Assembly: GCF_016584085.1 (NCBI RefSeq) | Contig: NZ_NRSJ01000041.1 | Coordinates: 1 to 64,000, forward strand | Source: Halochromatium glycolicum | Lineage (GTDB): Bacteria > Pseudomonadota > Gammaproteobacteria > Chromatiales > Chromatiaceae | Reading direction: 5' to 3' | Length of the DNA: 64,000 nt | In this document: positions 41,764-49,911 of the stretch, piece by piece | Position numbering within the stretch: the first letter of the stretch is position 1 | Layout: the number at the start of each line of letters is the position of its first letter | Translations under genes and position numbers: made by a program | Notes under the pieces: model-generated | Database searches by the model: none | What the model saw: only the letters and a program-made list of their open reading frames with translations | What the model was told of the DNA's origin: nothing

Positions 41764-42702
41764 ATGGCACTCGCAGCTAACCAAAGGCGAGCACCAGGCA
41801 CTGAGCCGGAGCTGGTCACGACCGGTTCCGGTCGGCGCATCGCGTTCTCTCGCTTCGGCGCAGAGGACGGCTACCCTGCGCTTTATGCCCATGGATTCCC
41901 GAGCTCGCGTCAAGAGGCCAGGTTGATGCACGAGGCTGCTCGTGAGCTTGGCGTGCGGCTCATCAGTATTGACCGCCCGGGTTATGGCGACAGTGATCCC
42001 GCCCCTGATCGGTGCATCATCGATTGGCCAGATGATGTTGCAGCGCTCGCCGATGCTCTAGAGCTCAAGCGCTTCGCGCTAATCGGCGTCTCCGGCGGCG
42101 GCCCCTACATGCTCGCCTGTGCCTGGCGTCTCTCGCAATGCGAAGCCCATCCGCTGCACGGACGCGTCAGCGCCTGCCTGTTGGTCTGCCCGCTCGGCGC
42201 GATCTATCGCACCGAGCAGCTGAACCAGATGCACTGGGCCATCCGGCTGAACCTCGGAGTTGGCAAGCAGCCGCAGTGGCTTGCAGACCTCCTCTTCGGC
42301 GCCCCGACGACCGCCCTATTCGCACGCTGGCCAGCATTGGTTGAGAACAGCCGCAGCCTGGCTGCCCCACTAGCGGACCGGCAGGTGCTGTCAGACCCAA
42401 AGGTTCGTGCAATCCTGAACCGCACCATCGCCGATGCGATGCGCAACGGCGCCTCTGGTGCCCGCCGCGACCTTCGCCTTTACACCCACGACTGGGGAAT
42501 GCGCCTCGAAGAGATCGAGTTTCCTGTGCGGATCTGGCACGGCCAAGCCGACGGCACCGTTCCGATCGAGCATGCACGCTGGTACGCCAAACAGATCCCT
42601 GCGGCGAGCCTCACCGAGCGACCCGGAGAAGGACATTACTCGATTCAGGTCTGCTATTGCCGCCAGATGCTCGCCGAGCTCGTCGAGAGCTCAAGAGCGT
42701 GA
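41764..42702 (+). CDS. Alpha/beta hydrolase
   Basis: A 312-residue alpha/beta-hydrolase. The oxyanion region YAHGFPSSRQE, the nucleophile elbow GVSGGGPYML with the active serine, the acid in WHGQADGTVP and the histidine in GEGHYSI form a complete triad. The lid region is long. Substrate cannot be told; relatives include esterases and C-C hydrolases. It lies 60 bases after pyk, possibly co-transcribed. Confidence 0.87.
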   Translation: MALAANQRRAPGTEPELVTTGSGRRIAFSRFGAEDGYPALYAHGFPSSRQEARLMHEAARELGVRLISIDRPGYGDSDPAPDRCIIDWPDDVAALADALELKRFALIGVSGGGPYMLACAWRLSQCEAHPLHGRVSACLLVCPLGAIYRTEQLNQMHWAIRLNLGVGKQPQWLADLLFGAPTTALFARWPALVENSRSLAAPLADRQVLSDPKVRAILNRTIADAMRNGASGARRDLRLYTHDWGMRLEEIEFPVRIWHGQADGTVPIEHARWYAKQIPAASLTERPGEGHYSIQVCYCRQMLAELVESSRA

Positions 42703-42791
42703 TCCCTCGTCCACTCGACCGAGCCGACGCGGAATCGGCCGGTTGACCGCGCAACGGCCGCAAGTTACTCTTCCGCTTCTATCCCCTCTCG

Positions 42792-42866
42792 GGGCGCGTA
42801 GCTCAGTGGGAGAGCACTGCCTTCACACGGCAGGGGTCGCTGGTTCGAACCCAGCCGCGCCCACCA
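42792..42866 (+). tRNA. tRNA-Val (anticodon CAC)
   Basis: A cloverleaf folds with acceptor GGGCGCG/CGCGCCC, D arm GCTC...GAGC, anticodon stem CTGCC/GGCAG around loop TTCACAC, T arm with GGTTCGAACCC, and encoded ACCA. The anticodon CAC reads the GTG codon for valine. Confidence 0.95.
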
Positions 42867-42887
42867 AACTTTTCAGTGCCTTAGTTC

Positions 42888-43280
42888 ATGTTCTTCGCCC
42901 CGGTTCTGGCGCTGCTGCTCGGGCTGCCTGGCTCATCCGTGGCCGGCGATGCACTTGGCCCAGGTCAAGCTGGCCGCCGTGGGAATGTGCTCGATGTCGA
43001 GCTGTCGGCGTTGGATGCCAATGGCCTCGTGGGGCCGCCCGATGGCAAGCGCGCGCTCAGCTATGAGTTCTGCGTCCCAAGTGACGACCGCCCGGTCTCC
43101 GTGGTCCGCCGTATCGATCCCAGCACCCGGTTCTTCCCTGCTTCACCCGGGCGCATCGGCTGCTCGCTCGATCAGGTGCTGGTCATCGGCCACACGCATC
43201 AGCCGGGTTTTGCCGACGTACTGCGGGAGCTCGCCGAGCTGCCCGAGGTCGAGCGCATCGTCGAGAGTCACTTTGAGTGA
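42888..43280 (+). CDS. Secreted conserved hypothetical protein
   Basis: A 130-residue protein with a signal peptide (MFFAPVLALLLGLPGSSVAG) and conserved-looking blocks: RALSYEFCVPSD, ASPGRIGCSLDQVLVIGHTHQPGF and ELPEVERIVESHFE. Two cysteines (in YEFC and RIGC) could form a disulfide. I recall similar hypothetical proteins in other gammaproteobacteria but no named family. It starts 21 bases after the tRNA. Confidence 0.7.
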   Translation: MFFAPVLALLLGLPGSSVAGDALGPGQAGRRGNVLDVELSALDANGLVGPPDGKRALSYEFCVPSDDRPVSVVRRIDPSTRFFPASPGRIGCSLDQVLVIGHTHQPGFADVLRELAELPEVERIVESHFE

Positions 43281-43414
43281 CCGATGGAAGCCGATGTCGC
43301 GGCGCTGGTGGCGACAAGCCTCGACAATTCCAGCCACCCCAAACGCTGTCTCCTTGGGTTCGATGCACTTGGCCCGATCTCCGAGGTCAGTTGTGCTGAC
43401 CTTCCGAGAGAGCG

Positions 43415-43852
43415 ATGTCTAAACTGCGTTTCGTTCGTCTGGCCATCTTCGCGGTTCTCACCGCCCTGTTCGTCGCCGCCTGCACCGCTGACGCTGGCCC
43501 TACCCTGTCCGCCCCAGAAGCCTTTGAGAAGTCGCGAGTGGGCGAGATCACGCTGATCGATATCAGGACGCCCGGGGAATGGCGTCAGACTGGCATCGCC
43601 GAGGGGGCATTACCCATCGATATGACGCGAAGGACCTTCGTGGATGAAATCCTGGCCGCCGTAGATGGCAACAAGGATGCGCCTATTGCCATCATCTGTC
43701 GAACCGGCAACCGGACCACCTACACACAGAAGACATTAGCGAAGATGGGCTTTACTAATGTCTACAACATCAAGGAAGGAATGATCGGCAGCACTGCTGG
43801 TCCGGGCTGGTTACAGCGAGGCTTGCCGGTAGAAGGCTGTCAGACCTGCTGA
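43415..43852 (+). CDS. Rhodanese-like lipoprotein
   Basis: A 145-residue exported rhodanese. The N-terminus (LAIFAVLTALFVAAC) carries a lipobox (VAAC) or a signal-peptide cleavage site. The single rhodanese domain has EITLIDIRTPGEWRQTGIAEGA and the active-site loop ICRTGNRTTYT, in which the cysteine would carry the persulfide. Periplasmic rhodaneses can move sulfane sulfur; in a sulfur oxidiser this is plausible but not proven. No sulfur-oxidation operon is adjacent. Confidence 0.85.
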   Translation: MSKLRFVRLAIFAVLTALFVAACTADAGPTLSAPEAFEKSRVGEITLIDIRTPGEWRQTGIAEGALPIDMTRRTFVDEILAAVDGNKDAPIAIICRTGNRTTYTQKTLAKMGFTNVYNIKEGMIGSTAGPGWLQRGLPVEGCQTC

Positions 43853-44134
43853 TCAGTGGTGGTTTCGGGAGCGTACAGCTCGGACGTGCAGGTATCGGGC
43901 AAGTGATCAGAAACTTGCGCGAACCAAGCGGCAGGCTCGATAGCGGCTCAAAAGATCAGTGTTTGATTATCTACTAAACTGATAACACGGGTCCGCGCCT
44001 GAATGGCCTGCGTCGAGCGAGTTCATGAAGCGACTAGCGCGGGAGACAGGAACGGACCTCGGCGTCGGCGCAGCATCGCGCATGCAAACGGCTGTTGCGG
44101 CGGTTTGGAAGTCGGCCTTGGCAGGAGGGAGAGC

Positions 44135-44506
44135 ATGAGCAAGCGTTCGGTGTTTGCGGCAGCATTGCTCGGAACCGTTCTCTTATCGGTTCCGTTGCAT
44201 TCACAGGCGTTCTTCGGTTTCTTCGGCGGCGGATTCAGCTTTGGTACCGGCTGGGGAGGCTGGGGCGGTCCCGGTTGGTGGGGCCCGGGCTCGGGCTGGT
44301 GGAGCCCTGGGTGGTACCGGTCACGTTATCTCGGCTGGCCAGGCTACCGTTGGCACCGGCCGTACTGGCGCCAGTCTTACTGGCGCCGTGGCTATCGGCC
44401 GTATTCCTGGTCTTATCTCGGCTACGGCTGGCAGCCGCCCTTCTCTCCGCTGAGCGCGCCTGAGAAACCGGCTACGCCAATGTCCCCGGAGACGATCGAG
44501 AAATAG
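44135..44506 (+). CDS. Secreted Gly/Trp/Tyr-rich protein, candidate sulfur-globule protein
   Basis: A 123-residue protein. ATG 44135 follows AGGAGG. A signal peptide ends at HSQA, then the mature part is rich in Gly, Trp, Tyr, Phe and Arg (FFGFFGGGFSFGTGWGGW; PYWRQSYWRRGYRPYSW). Known sulfur-globule envelope proteins of purple sulfur bacteria are small, exported and rich in glycine and aromatics; this resembles them in style but has unusually many Trp and Arg residues. The gene converges on a clearer sulfur-globule-like gene. Alternative: other low-complexity envelope protein. Confidence 0.6.
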   Translation: MSKRSVFAAALLGTVLLSVPLHSQAFFGFFGGGFSFGTGWGGWGGPGWWGPGSGWWSPGWYRSRYLGWPGYRWHRPYWRQSYWRRGYRPYSWSYLGYGWQPPFSPLSAPEKPATPMSPETIEK

Positions 44507-44516
44507 TTCAACCAAC

Positions 44517-44537
44517 GGCGCTGCACCCTGCAGCGCC
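44517..44537. terminator. Hairpin between convergent globule-like genes
   Basis: GGCGCTGCA, a CCC loop, then TGCAGCGCC form a perfect 9-bp stem; only a weak T-rich tail follows on each strand. Probably serves both convergent genes. Confidence 0.6.
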
Positions 44538-44571
44538 TGTTGTGTCAGACCGCCCGCCTATTGGCGAACGA

Positions 44572-45150
44572 TCAATCCCGGCTGCCGCCGAACATCTTCG
44601 TCGGATTTGGCATCATCTTCATCGGATTGAAGCCGCCGCCGTTGTCACCCTCTCTGTTGTATCCTGGTCCATAACCGGAATCCGGCCCGTATCCATAACC
44701 GGGGCCATAGTAGCCCGGGTTCGGACCATAGGGGCCATAGCCATAGCCTGGTATGGACCCTGGGGCATAGGCTGGCGGGTAGTTGCCACCTTGGTAACCG
44801 GGGGCCGGTCCGCTCGGCGCAACGCCTTGCCCGGCAGCCGGGCTGTAACCAGGCGCGGGTACGGTCGCGGGTGCCGCGCCATAGCCGGGCGCTGCCGCTG
44901 GATAGCCGCCTCCTCCTGCTGGCCCTTGATTCATCGGTGCGCCATAGCCGGGATTGACGCCGTACCCTGGTCCATAGGCCTCAGGGTAATAGCCTGGAGG
45001 CGGTGGATAATCGCTCCGGCGGTCATCGTCGTTATCGCCGCCCATCCATTTCGATGGGTTCATCATGTCACCCATATTGATTGCGAATGCGGGAAGCGAG
45101 AGTGCAGTTAGAACGATGCCCGTCGTGAGCGTACTGATCGACAATCTCAT
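44572..45150 (-). CDS. Sulfur globule family protein
   Basis: A 192-residue exported protein. Signal peptide MRLSISTLTTGIVLTALSLPAFA, then INMGDMMNPSKWMGG, a Gly/Pro/Tyr/Ala-rich repeat region (PGYG, YGPGYGYGP units) and a C-terminal FNPMKMMPNPTKMFGG that echoes the MMNPSKWMGG start. This arrangement resembles sulfur-globule envelope proteins of Chromatiaceae, which coat periplasmic sulfur deposits. I assign it from memory of the family; a database check is needed for the exact class. Ribosome-binding region AGAGAG precedes the ATG. Confidence 0.72.
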   Translation of the reverse strand: MRLSISTLTTGIVLTALSLPAFAINMGDMMNPSKWMGGDNDDDRRSDYPPPPGYYPEAYGPGYGVNPGYGAPMNQGPAGGGGYPAAAPGYGAAPATVPAPGYSPAAGQGVAPSGPAPGYQGGNYPPAYAPGSIPGYGYGPYGPNPGYYGPGYGYGPDSGYGPGYNREGDNGGGFNPMKMMPNPTKMFGGSRD

Positions 45151-45344
45151 CGTGATCTCTCTGTTTTCCTAAACGTGGTGGTTCATCCGGCCCAACCGGA
45201 TCGGGTACGGCATAACGCCGCTCAGCAGTGTACGCGTGATCGATACAGAACGCTGTCGTTTTCTGGAAACAAGGCGCCGATGCCGGTGTGGACGCACGAT
45301 TGACACACTGTCTTCATGCTTTCGGGTCAGGTCTCCGGGTCTGC

Positions 45345-45705
45345 TGCAAGCCGCTGCTGAGCGAGATTCTCGGCGTCGAGCATGTCTATTCGACCGCCAG
45401 ACGTGAGGAAGGATTGGTGACGGTCCTCTTTATGTCGGCGAGCCGCTTGGACCCTCTATCGTCAAGGTGCACGATCAGCTGCAGCAGAATCTGGACAAGA
45501 TCCCGGCCGGCATGCTGCAACCTTCGCTGCATTGCTGCCGGTGGGGTTCGTGAGCGGGATGATGGGGCCCTACATGCTGCCCATCCCGATTCTTGGCACC
45601 GCAGCGGCCTTCTTCTCAGTGGTGTTCGCGTTCGTCTTCACGCCTTCCGACAAGCGCGAAATGGCACTCGAACACCCCGGCAATGGCGCCACGGCCGCGA
45701 ACTGA
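45345..45705 (+). pseudogene. Remnant of an RND efflux permease
   Basis: Fragments typical of RND inner-membrane pumps appear in three frames: ILGVEHVYSTARREEGLVTV, then after a frameshift YVGEPLGPSIVKVHDQLQQN and IPAGML, and after a large internal deletion LLPVGFVSGMMGPYMLPIPI followed by LGTAAAFFSVVFAFVFTP. The intact gene would exceed 1000 codons, so only the ends of two domains remain. The gene is dead. Confidence 0.82.
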
Positions 45706-45858
45706 ACTGAAACGATAGCGGCCGCCATTGCCGCCTCGTGATTCCTGGATTGCCCCATCGGCTAGTGATTCGACGAGCGGTCCTGGATCCCTCCGCGCAT
45801 GGTCACGAGACGGATACGGGTGCTAGGAGGGGACAGGCAACGCTCTCTTTTGCAGTTA

Positions 45859-46015
45859 GGCGATTGCCGGAAAAGCTCGTACCGAATTGCGCAGGATTTT
45901 CGTTTGCCTTCGAGGAGCGTCGCCGGGAGCATAGCCGGGCTATGTGACCGGCGGCGCGACGAAGAAGGCGAGCGAAAAGACCAGCAAGGCGGTATGAGCT
46001 TTGACAGAAATCGCC
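45859..46015 (-). mobile_element. MITE-like element A, copy 3
   Basis: 157 bp in reverse orientation to copies 1 and 2, flanked by TTA at 45856-45858 and 46016-46018. It lies 150 bases after the RND remnant and in direct orientation with copy 4. Confidence 0.93.
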
Positions 46016-46100
46016 TTAGGCAAGCGCGAGGCCCTGGCCTGGGCCCCGTCGAGCTGACTGAGTATCCCGGTCAACGGTCTAACCGCTCAACAGAATCGCC

Positions 46101-47066
46101 TCAATGGAAGTGATGGACGTAACGCAGGTTGAAGCGCCCGCCCTCGGGCCGGTTCTCAGCTGCCGTTTCCCAATAGGCGTTGAAGAACAGGTGATCGTGC
46201 TTGGAGAGGTGATACACCAGGCCCGGGCCGAGTCCGAGCACCTGTTCCTGGCTATCGCTGATCCGGTCGCCGTCGATCCGCTTGTCCGTGAACTCCTTCA
46301 GGTAGTAGCCATTGAGGCCGAGGCGCAGCCGCTGCGGGATCACCTCATAGGCGCTGGCGAAGTTCAGATGCACCGCCTGACCGGCCTGCGTATCGTCGGC
46401 GCCGAGCAATCGGAAGGGATCGTCGTTCTTGGCGTTCCACAGATAATGCAGCCGCCAGGAGATCGTCCACTTCGGGGTTGCGAAGAAGGTCGCCGCCCAG
46501 TAGGGGTCGAACGAGAAGACATTGCTGCCGGGGTTGATCGCCTTGTCGGCGTCATAGTCGCCGGTCGGGAAGATCATCTGTAATTCGACCCGCTGCACGA
46601 AGCGTGGCCCGTTCGGCCCCATGATCGGGTCCCATTGCAGGAACGGACCGACCAGCAGGTCGCCCAGGTTGGCGCCGCTCGCTTGGATCGGGCCGTTGTC
46701 CGGATCGAGCTCCAGGCTGGCATAGGGGAGCATCAGATTGAGCCCCCACTTGCCGTCGAGCAGCAGCGGCTGGTCGGACTGATAGACGAGCTGGGTGAGA
46801 CCGATGTTGGCGTCGACCTCGGCTGTGCGCAAGCGACCATAGCGGTCTGGAATGGCGCTGTTGTCGCCATCGCCATCCTTGAGTCTCGCGGAGCGGTAGA
46901 GCTGCACATACTGCTGTGCATACCAGCCTGGACCCGATGGCGGCGCCCCATCGAGAAAGCTCGTGAACCCCAGGTTCAGGGACGGTAGATCGTAGGCCAA
47001 GCTGGTTTGGCTCGACAGCATGCCGAGCGCCAGGCCACCGATCACGGATAAGTGCGCGCGTCTCAT
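46101..47066 (-). CDS. Outer-membrane protein, phenol-degradation meta-pathway (MetA/SphA-like) family
   Basis: A 321-residue exported beta-barrel-type protein. ATG 47064-47066 follows GGGGGAAG; the signal peptide is HLSVIGGLALGMLSSQTSLA. Alternating-hydrophobic strands and motifs VELQMIFPTGDYD, NPGSNVFSFDPYWAATFFATPKW, LRLGLNGYYLKEFTDKRIDG and the final FNLRYVHHFH fit the PF13557 'transporter' family found near aromatic-degradation genes. It ends in His-Phe-His, aromatic as barrel proteins usually do. No degradation genes are nearby. Flanked by MITE copies 3 and 4. Confidence 0.8.
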   Translation of the reverse strand: MRRAHLSVIGGLALGMLSSQTSLAYDLPSLNLGFTSFLDGAPPSGPGWYAQQYVQLYRSARLKDGDGDNSAIPDRYGRLRTAEVDANIGLTQLVYQSDQPLLLDGKWGLNLMLPYASLELDPDNGPIQASGANLGDLLVGPFLQWDPIMGPNGPRFVQRVELQMIFPTGDYDADKAINPGSNVFSFDPYWAATFFATPKWTISWRLHYLWNAKNDDPFRLLGADDTQAGQAVHLNFASAYEVIPQRLRLGLNGYYLKEFTDKRIDGDRISDSQEQVLGLGPGLVYHLSKHDHLFFNAYWETAAENRPEGGRFNLRYVHHFH

Positions 47067-47241
47067 TGTCTTCCCCCTCGTGCCCAATGCATCGGCCGGA
47101 TCACCGGCACGCATTCCAGATACCAGCCAGTCGCCCATCAGCACGCCGAGCGCTCGCTGGGCGTGCGCATTCAGCAACCGACTGTGGCAGGGATACTACG
47201 ACAAGTTGTCGAGATCAAACGCTGACTTGGGCCAACCAAGG

Positions 47242-47724
47242 CCTCACGAGGTATCGCCGGCACGCGTCAGTGCCACGGCTCCTTGGTTGAAGACCTTAGG
47301 CGCTTGCCGGAAAAGCTCGTACCGAATTGCGCAGGATGTTCGTTTGCCTTCGAGGAGCGTCGCCGGGAGCATAGCCGGGCTATGTGACCGGCGGCGCGAC
47401 GAAGAAGGCGAGCGAAAAGACCAGCAAGGCGGTATGAGCTTTGACAGAAATCGCCTTAATCCAGCCCTCGGCATCAACGACCAGGATCGCGTCCTGGGCG
47501 CTCTCCAGCAGCGCTCGGTAGCAGACCTTGGCGGCGTGCATCTGCTGGCGGCGGGCGCTGTTCTCGAGCTCCCGGGCCAGCGCTGGCCCCAGCCGCGCCA
47601 GGTTCTCCTCTGCGAAGTCGTCGTTGGCGCCGGCCTGCATCGCCCGAACGCCGATCTCATCGTCGCTCCCGTCCAAGCTCTGCGACTGCCCCTGAGCAAT
47701 GGCTCCGGCAAGGCCTGGGTCCAT
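47242..47724 (-). pseudogene. PAS-domain protein fragment interrupted by a MITE
   Basis: On the minus strand a helical linker (ENLARLGPALARELENSARR) leads into PAS sequence CYRALLESAQDAILVVDAEGWI and then hits MITE copy 4. Deleting the element and one TTA restores ...EGWIKVFNQGAVALTRAGDTS in one frame, FNQGA being typical of a PAS strand. The open frame ends soon after, so the gene was probably already truncated. The original was likely a sensor kinase or cyclic-di-GMP protein. Confidence 0.78.
47299..47455 (-). mobile_element. MITE-like element A, copy 4 (inside PAS gene)
   Basis: 157 bp, ends GGCGCTT...AATCGCC (one end mismatched to the consensus GGCGATT), flanked by TTA at 47296-47298 and 47456-47458. 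Insertion adds 160 bases and shifts the PAS reading frame. Confidence 0.94.
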
Positions 47725-47805
47725 TCGGCGACGAGCGCGCTTGCAGTGGGCAACTGCGCCGAGCGGTTGCTAGGATTACGAGTTGGCCAACTGCAGCGAA
47801 CAGCG

Positions 47806-48957
47806 ATGAGCGAGAGAGAACTGGACCGGATTCGGCGGCGCTTCAGCAACGCCTATCGTGCCCGAGACTATGCCGAAAGCGCTCGGCTGGCAGCCGAAGG
47901 GCTGGCGTTGGCCGAGGCGCGCGGTGACCTCGCGACCCAGACCCGGATGCGGGTCTGGCTGGGCGAGAGCCATTGGCAGCGCAAGGAGAGCGCCGAGGCG
48001 ATTGCGGCGCTGCGGCCTGCGGCCGCGGCCCAACCGCCGGCCGACCCGACAGACGTCTTCAGTGCGATCTCGACCTTGCTCAACATCGCCCTGATCGAGC
48101 AACCGCTCGCCGAGATCCGAGCGCTGCTGGCCCAAGGCGATGCCCAGCTCGAGGCCAGTGGCCGACAGCACGCTCGGCATATGCTGGACCTCAGCCGCGG
48201 CGAGCTCGCGGCCCGGCGCGGCGATTGGCCCGCGGCGCGCGCACACTTCCAAGACGCCTACGCACATCAGCGCGGCGACGACGAAGGGCCGCGCTTCACG
48301 TTGGGCTCTTATCTGATCAAGCTGGCCGAGGCCAGTTTCATGCTCGGAGACCGCGAGTCGCTATTGGACTGGTCCAAGGCGCTGAATGAGATCCCGAAAG
48401 AGGTCGAGGGCGACCGGCTGCGGGCCGAGCAGGCGCGCCTGCTGTGCTACCGCGCCGGGATCGCGGTGCCGCCCGGAGCGCGCGGCGGCGCAGCGGCGAC
48501 GGCACGGCGCCTGCTGTGCTGGCTGGAGGAGATCGAAGGCCACCGCGCGGACTATGCGCGCGATGCGCTGCATGCACTGCTGCTGCAAGGCGACTGGCTC
48601 TCGGTCGAGACCTGGCTTGATTATCCGGGCATCGGCGACGTCCCGCTGATGCGCGGCGATCTGCATCTGGCCCGCGCGCGCAAGGAGCTCGGCCTGCCGA
48701 TGCGGGACCTGGATTGGCCCGGCTCGCCGCCTGCGGCCGATCTCGCAGCCCACCACCCAGCGCGGCCGGCGAAGGCGCCGGATGATCTGGCGGCGGCCCG
48801 CACCCAGTATGAGCAACAGCGCGACTGGGCACGGCAGGAGGACGCGCGGCTCGAGACTGATCATCATCAGCGGCGGCTCGACGCACGGCTGCAGCAGGTC
48901 GAGACCGCTAGCGGCGGCAGCCACCAAGCCGCTTCAGCCGAACGCGTGGAGCCCTAG
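47806..48957 (+). CDS. TPR-like repeat protein of unknown function
   Basis: A 383-residue mostly helical cytoplasmic protein. Tetratricopeptide-like helical pairs are visible (FSNAYRARDYAESARLAAEG; TRMRVWLGESHWQRKESAEA; LDLSRGELAARRGDWPAARA). The C-terminal 60 residues are a charged coiled segment (YEQQRDWARQEDARLETDHH). ATG 47806 is selected; the longer frame upstream runs through the MITE. Its stop overlaps the convergent protease gene. Function unknown. Confidence 0.75.
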   Translation: MSERELDRIRRRFSNAYRARDYAESARLAAEGLALAEARGDLATQTRMRVWLGESHWQRKESAEAIAALRPAAAAQPPADPTDVFSAISTLLNIALIEQPLAEIRALLAQGDAQLEASGRQHARHMLDLSRGELAARRGDWPAARAHFQDAYAHQRGDDEGPRFTLGSYLIKLAEASFMLGDRESLLDWSKALNEIPKEVEGDRLRAEQARLLCYRAGIAVPPGARGGAAATARRLLCWLEEIEGHRADYARDALHALLLQGDWLSVETWLDYPGIGDVPLMRGDLHLARARKELGLPMRDLDWPGSPPAADLAAHHPARPAKAPDDLAAARTQYEQQRDWARQEDARLETDHHQRRLDARLQQVETASGGSHQAASAERVEP

Positions 48958-49736
48958 CCGCAGCGCGGGCGACGGCCGCCCTGCTGCGCCTGCTGGTAGC
49001 GCGCGAGCGCGGCGTCCATCTCGGCGGCGAGGTCCTCGAGCCGGCTTTCGTTGGACGGATGGGTCGACAGGAATTCGAGCGGCTGGCCCTCGGCCGCGGC
49101 CGCCATCTTGCGCCATAGCGTCAGGCTGGCGCGCGGATCGAAGCCGGCGTCGGCCATCAGCTCGAGCCCGAGCAGGTCGGCCTCGGTCTCGTGGGTCCGG
49201 CTGTAGGGCAGCAGCACGCCGTACTGGGCGCCGATGCCGAGCGCCTTGCGCAACGCCTCGTGGGCCAGGCTGTCGGGCTCGTCAGCGAACAGGTCGACCA
49301 GCATCAGGCCGCCCTGCACCGCCAGCTGCTGGGTCAGGCGCTCGTTCGAATGGTCGGCGATCACATGGCCGATCTCGTGCGCGATCACCGCGGCGAGTTG
49401 ATCGGGCGTCGAGGCGATGCGCAACATGCCGGTGTTAATACCGATCTTGCCGCCGGGCAGCGCGAACGCATTCGGTGTCTCGTCCTTGAACACCGCGACC
49501 GACCAGTCGCCATGCGGGGCCGGCAGCGCATCGACCAGCGCCTTGGTGATGCAGTGAACCTGCTCGCGGACCCGGGAGTCGCGCAGCACCGGCTGCGCGC
49601 GCAGCATCTCGTTGAAGGTGCGCTCACCGATCGCGGCCATCTGTTGGTCCGGGACCAGGGTGACCTGAGTGCGCCCGGTCGGGGATTCGCCGCAAGCGGC
49701 GAGCAGCAACGCGAGACCGAGCAGTGCGATGCGCAT
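48954..49736 (-). CDS. M48 family metalloprotease lipoprotein (LoiP/BepA-like)
   Basis: A 260-residue lipoprotein. The signal ends in LALLLAAC with the acylated cysteine. The zinc site is AAVIAHEIGHVIADHSNERL, and the third ligand is in RTHETEADLLGLELMADAGFDP. The closing LSTHPSNESRLEDL is typical of M48B periplasmic proteases that tend outer-membrane proteins. An ATG 13 codons upstream (49775) is an alternative start, but the signal peptide favours 49736. No TPR domain follows, so it is closer to LoiP/YggG than to BepA. Confidence 0.93.
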   Translation of the reverse strand: MRIALLGLALLLAACGESPTGRTQVTLVPDQQMAAIGERTFNEMLRAQPVLRDSRVREQVHCITKALVDALPAPHGDWSVAVFKDETPNAFALPGGKIGINTGMLRIASTPDQLAAVIAHEIGHVIADHSNERLTQQLAVQGGLMLVDLFADEPDSLAHEALRKALGIGAQYGVLLPYSRTHETEADLLGLELMADAGFDPRASLTLWRKMAAAAEGQPLEFLSTHPSNESRLEDLAAEMDAALARYQQAQQGGRRPRCG

Positions 49737-49911
49737 GGACACGGAGGGCTCCTGCTGTTCGTTGACGGTCATCAAACCTTACCTTGCTCGGTATTGGCTG
49801 CGCGGCTAACCTGCCGGCGGTGCCCATGCGTGCTCGCGCCGCACTGCCCGGCGCAGTCGCCAGCCGCATCGCCCGCCCCCTTGCCCATCGCCGATCGCCG
49901 TGGAGACCCTG

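Noticed and set aside
42792..43000. tRNA-Val as an integration site
   Set aside because: No integrase nearby and no repeated tRNA 3' end was found downstream.
47780..47800. GTTGGCCAAC palindrome before the TPR-like gene
   Set aside because: Ten bases of symmetry at this GC content is weak; no second site or promoter to support an operator.
47020..47805. N-terminal extension of the TPR-like gene
   Set aside because: The open frame runs through MITE copy 4 and the PAS remnant; the ATG at 47806 begins the coherent helical protein.
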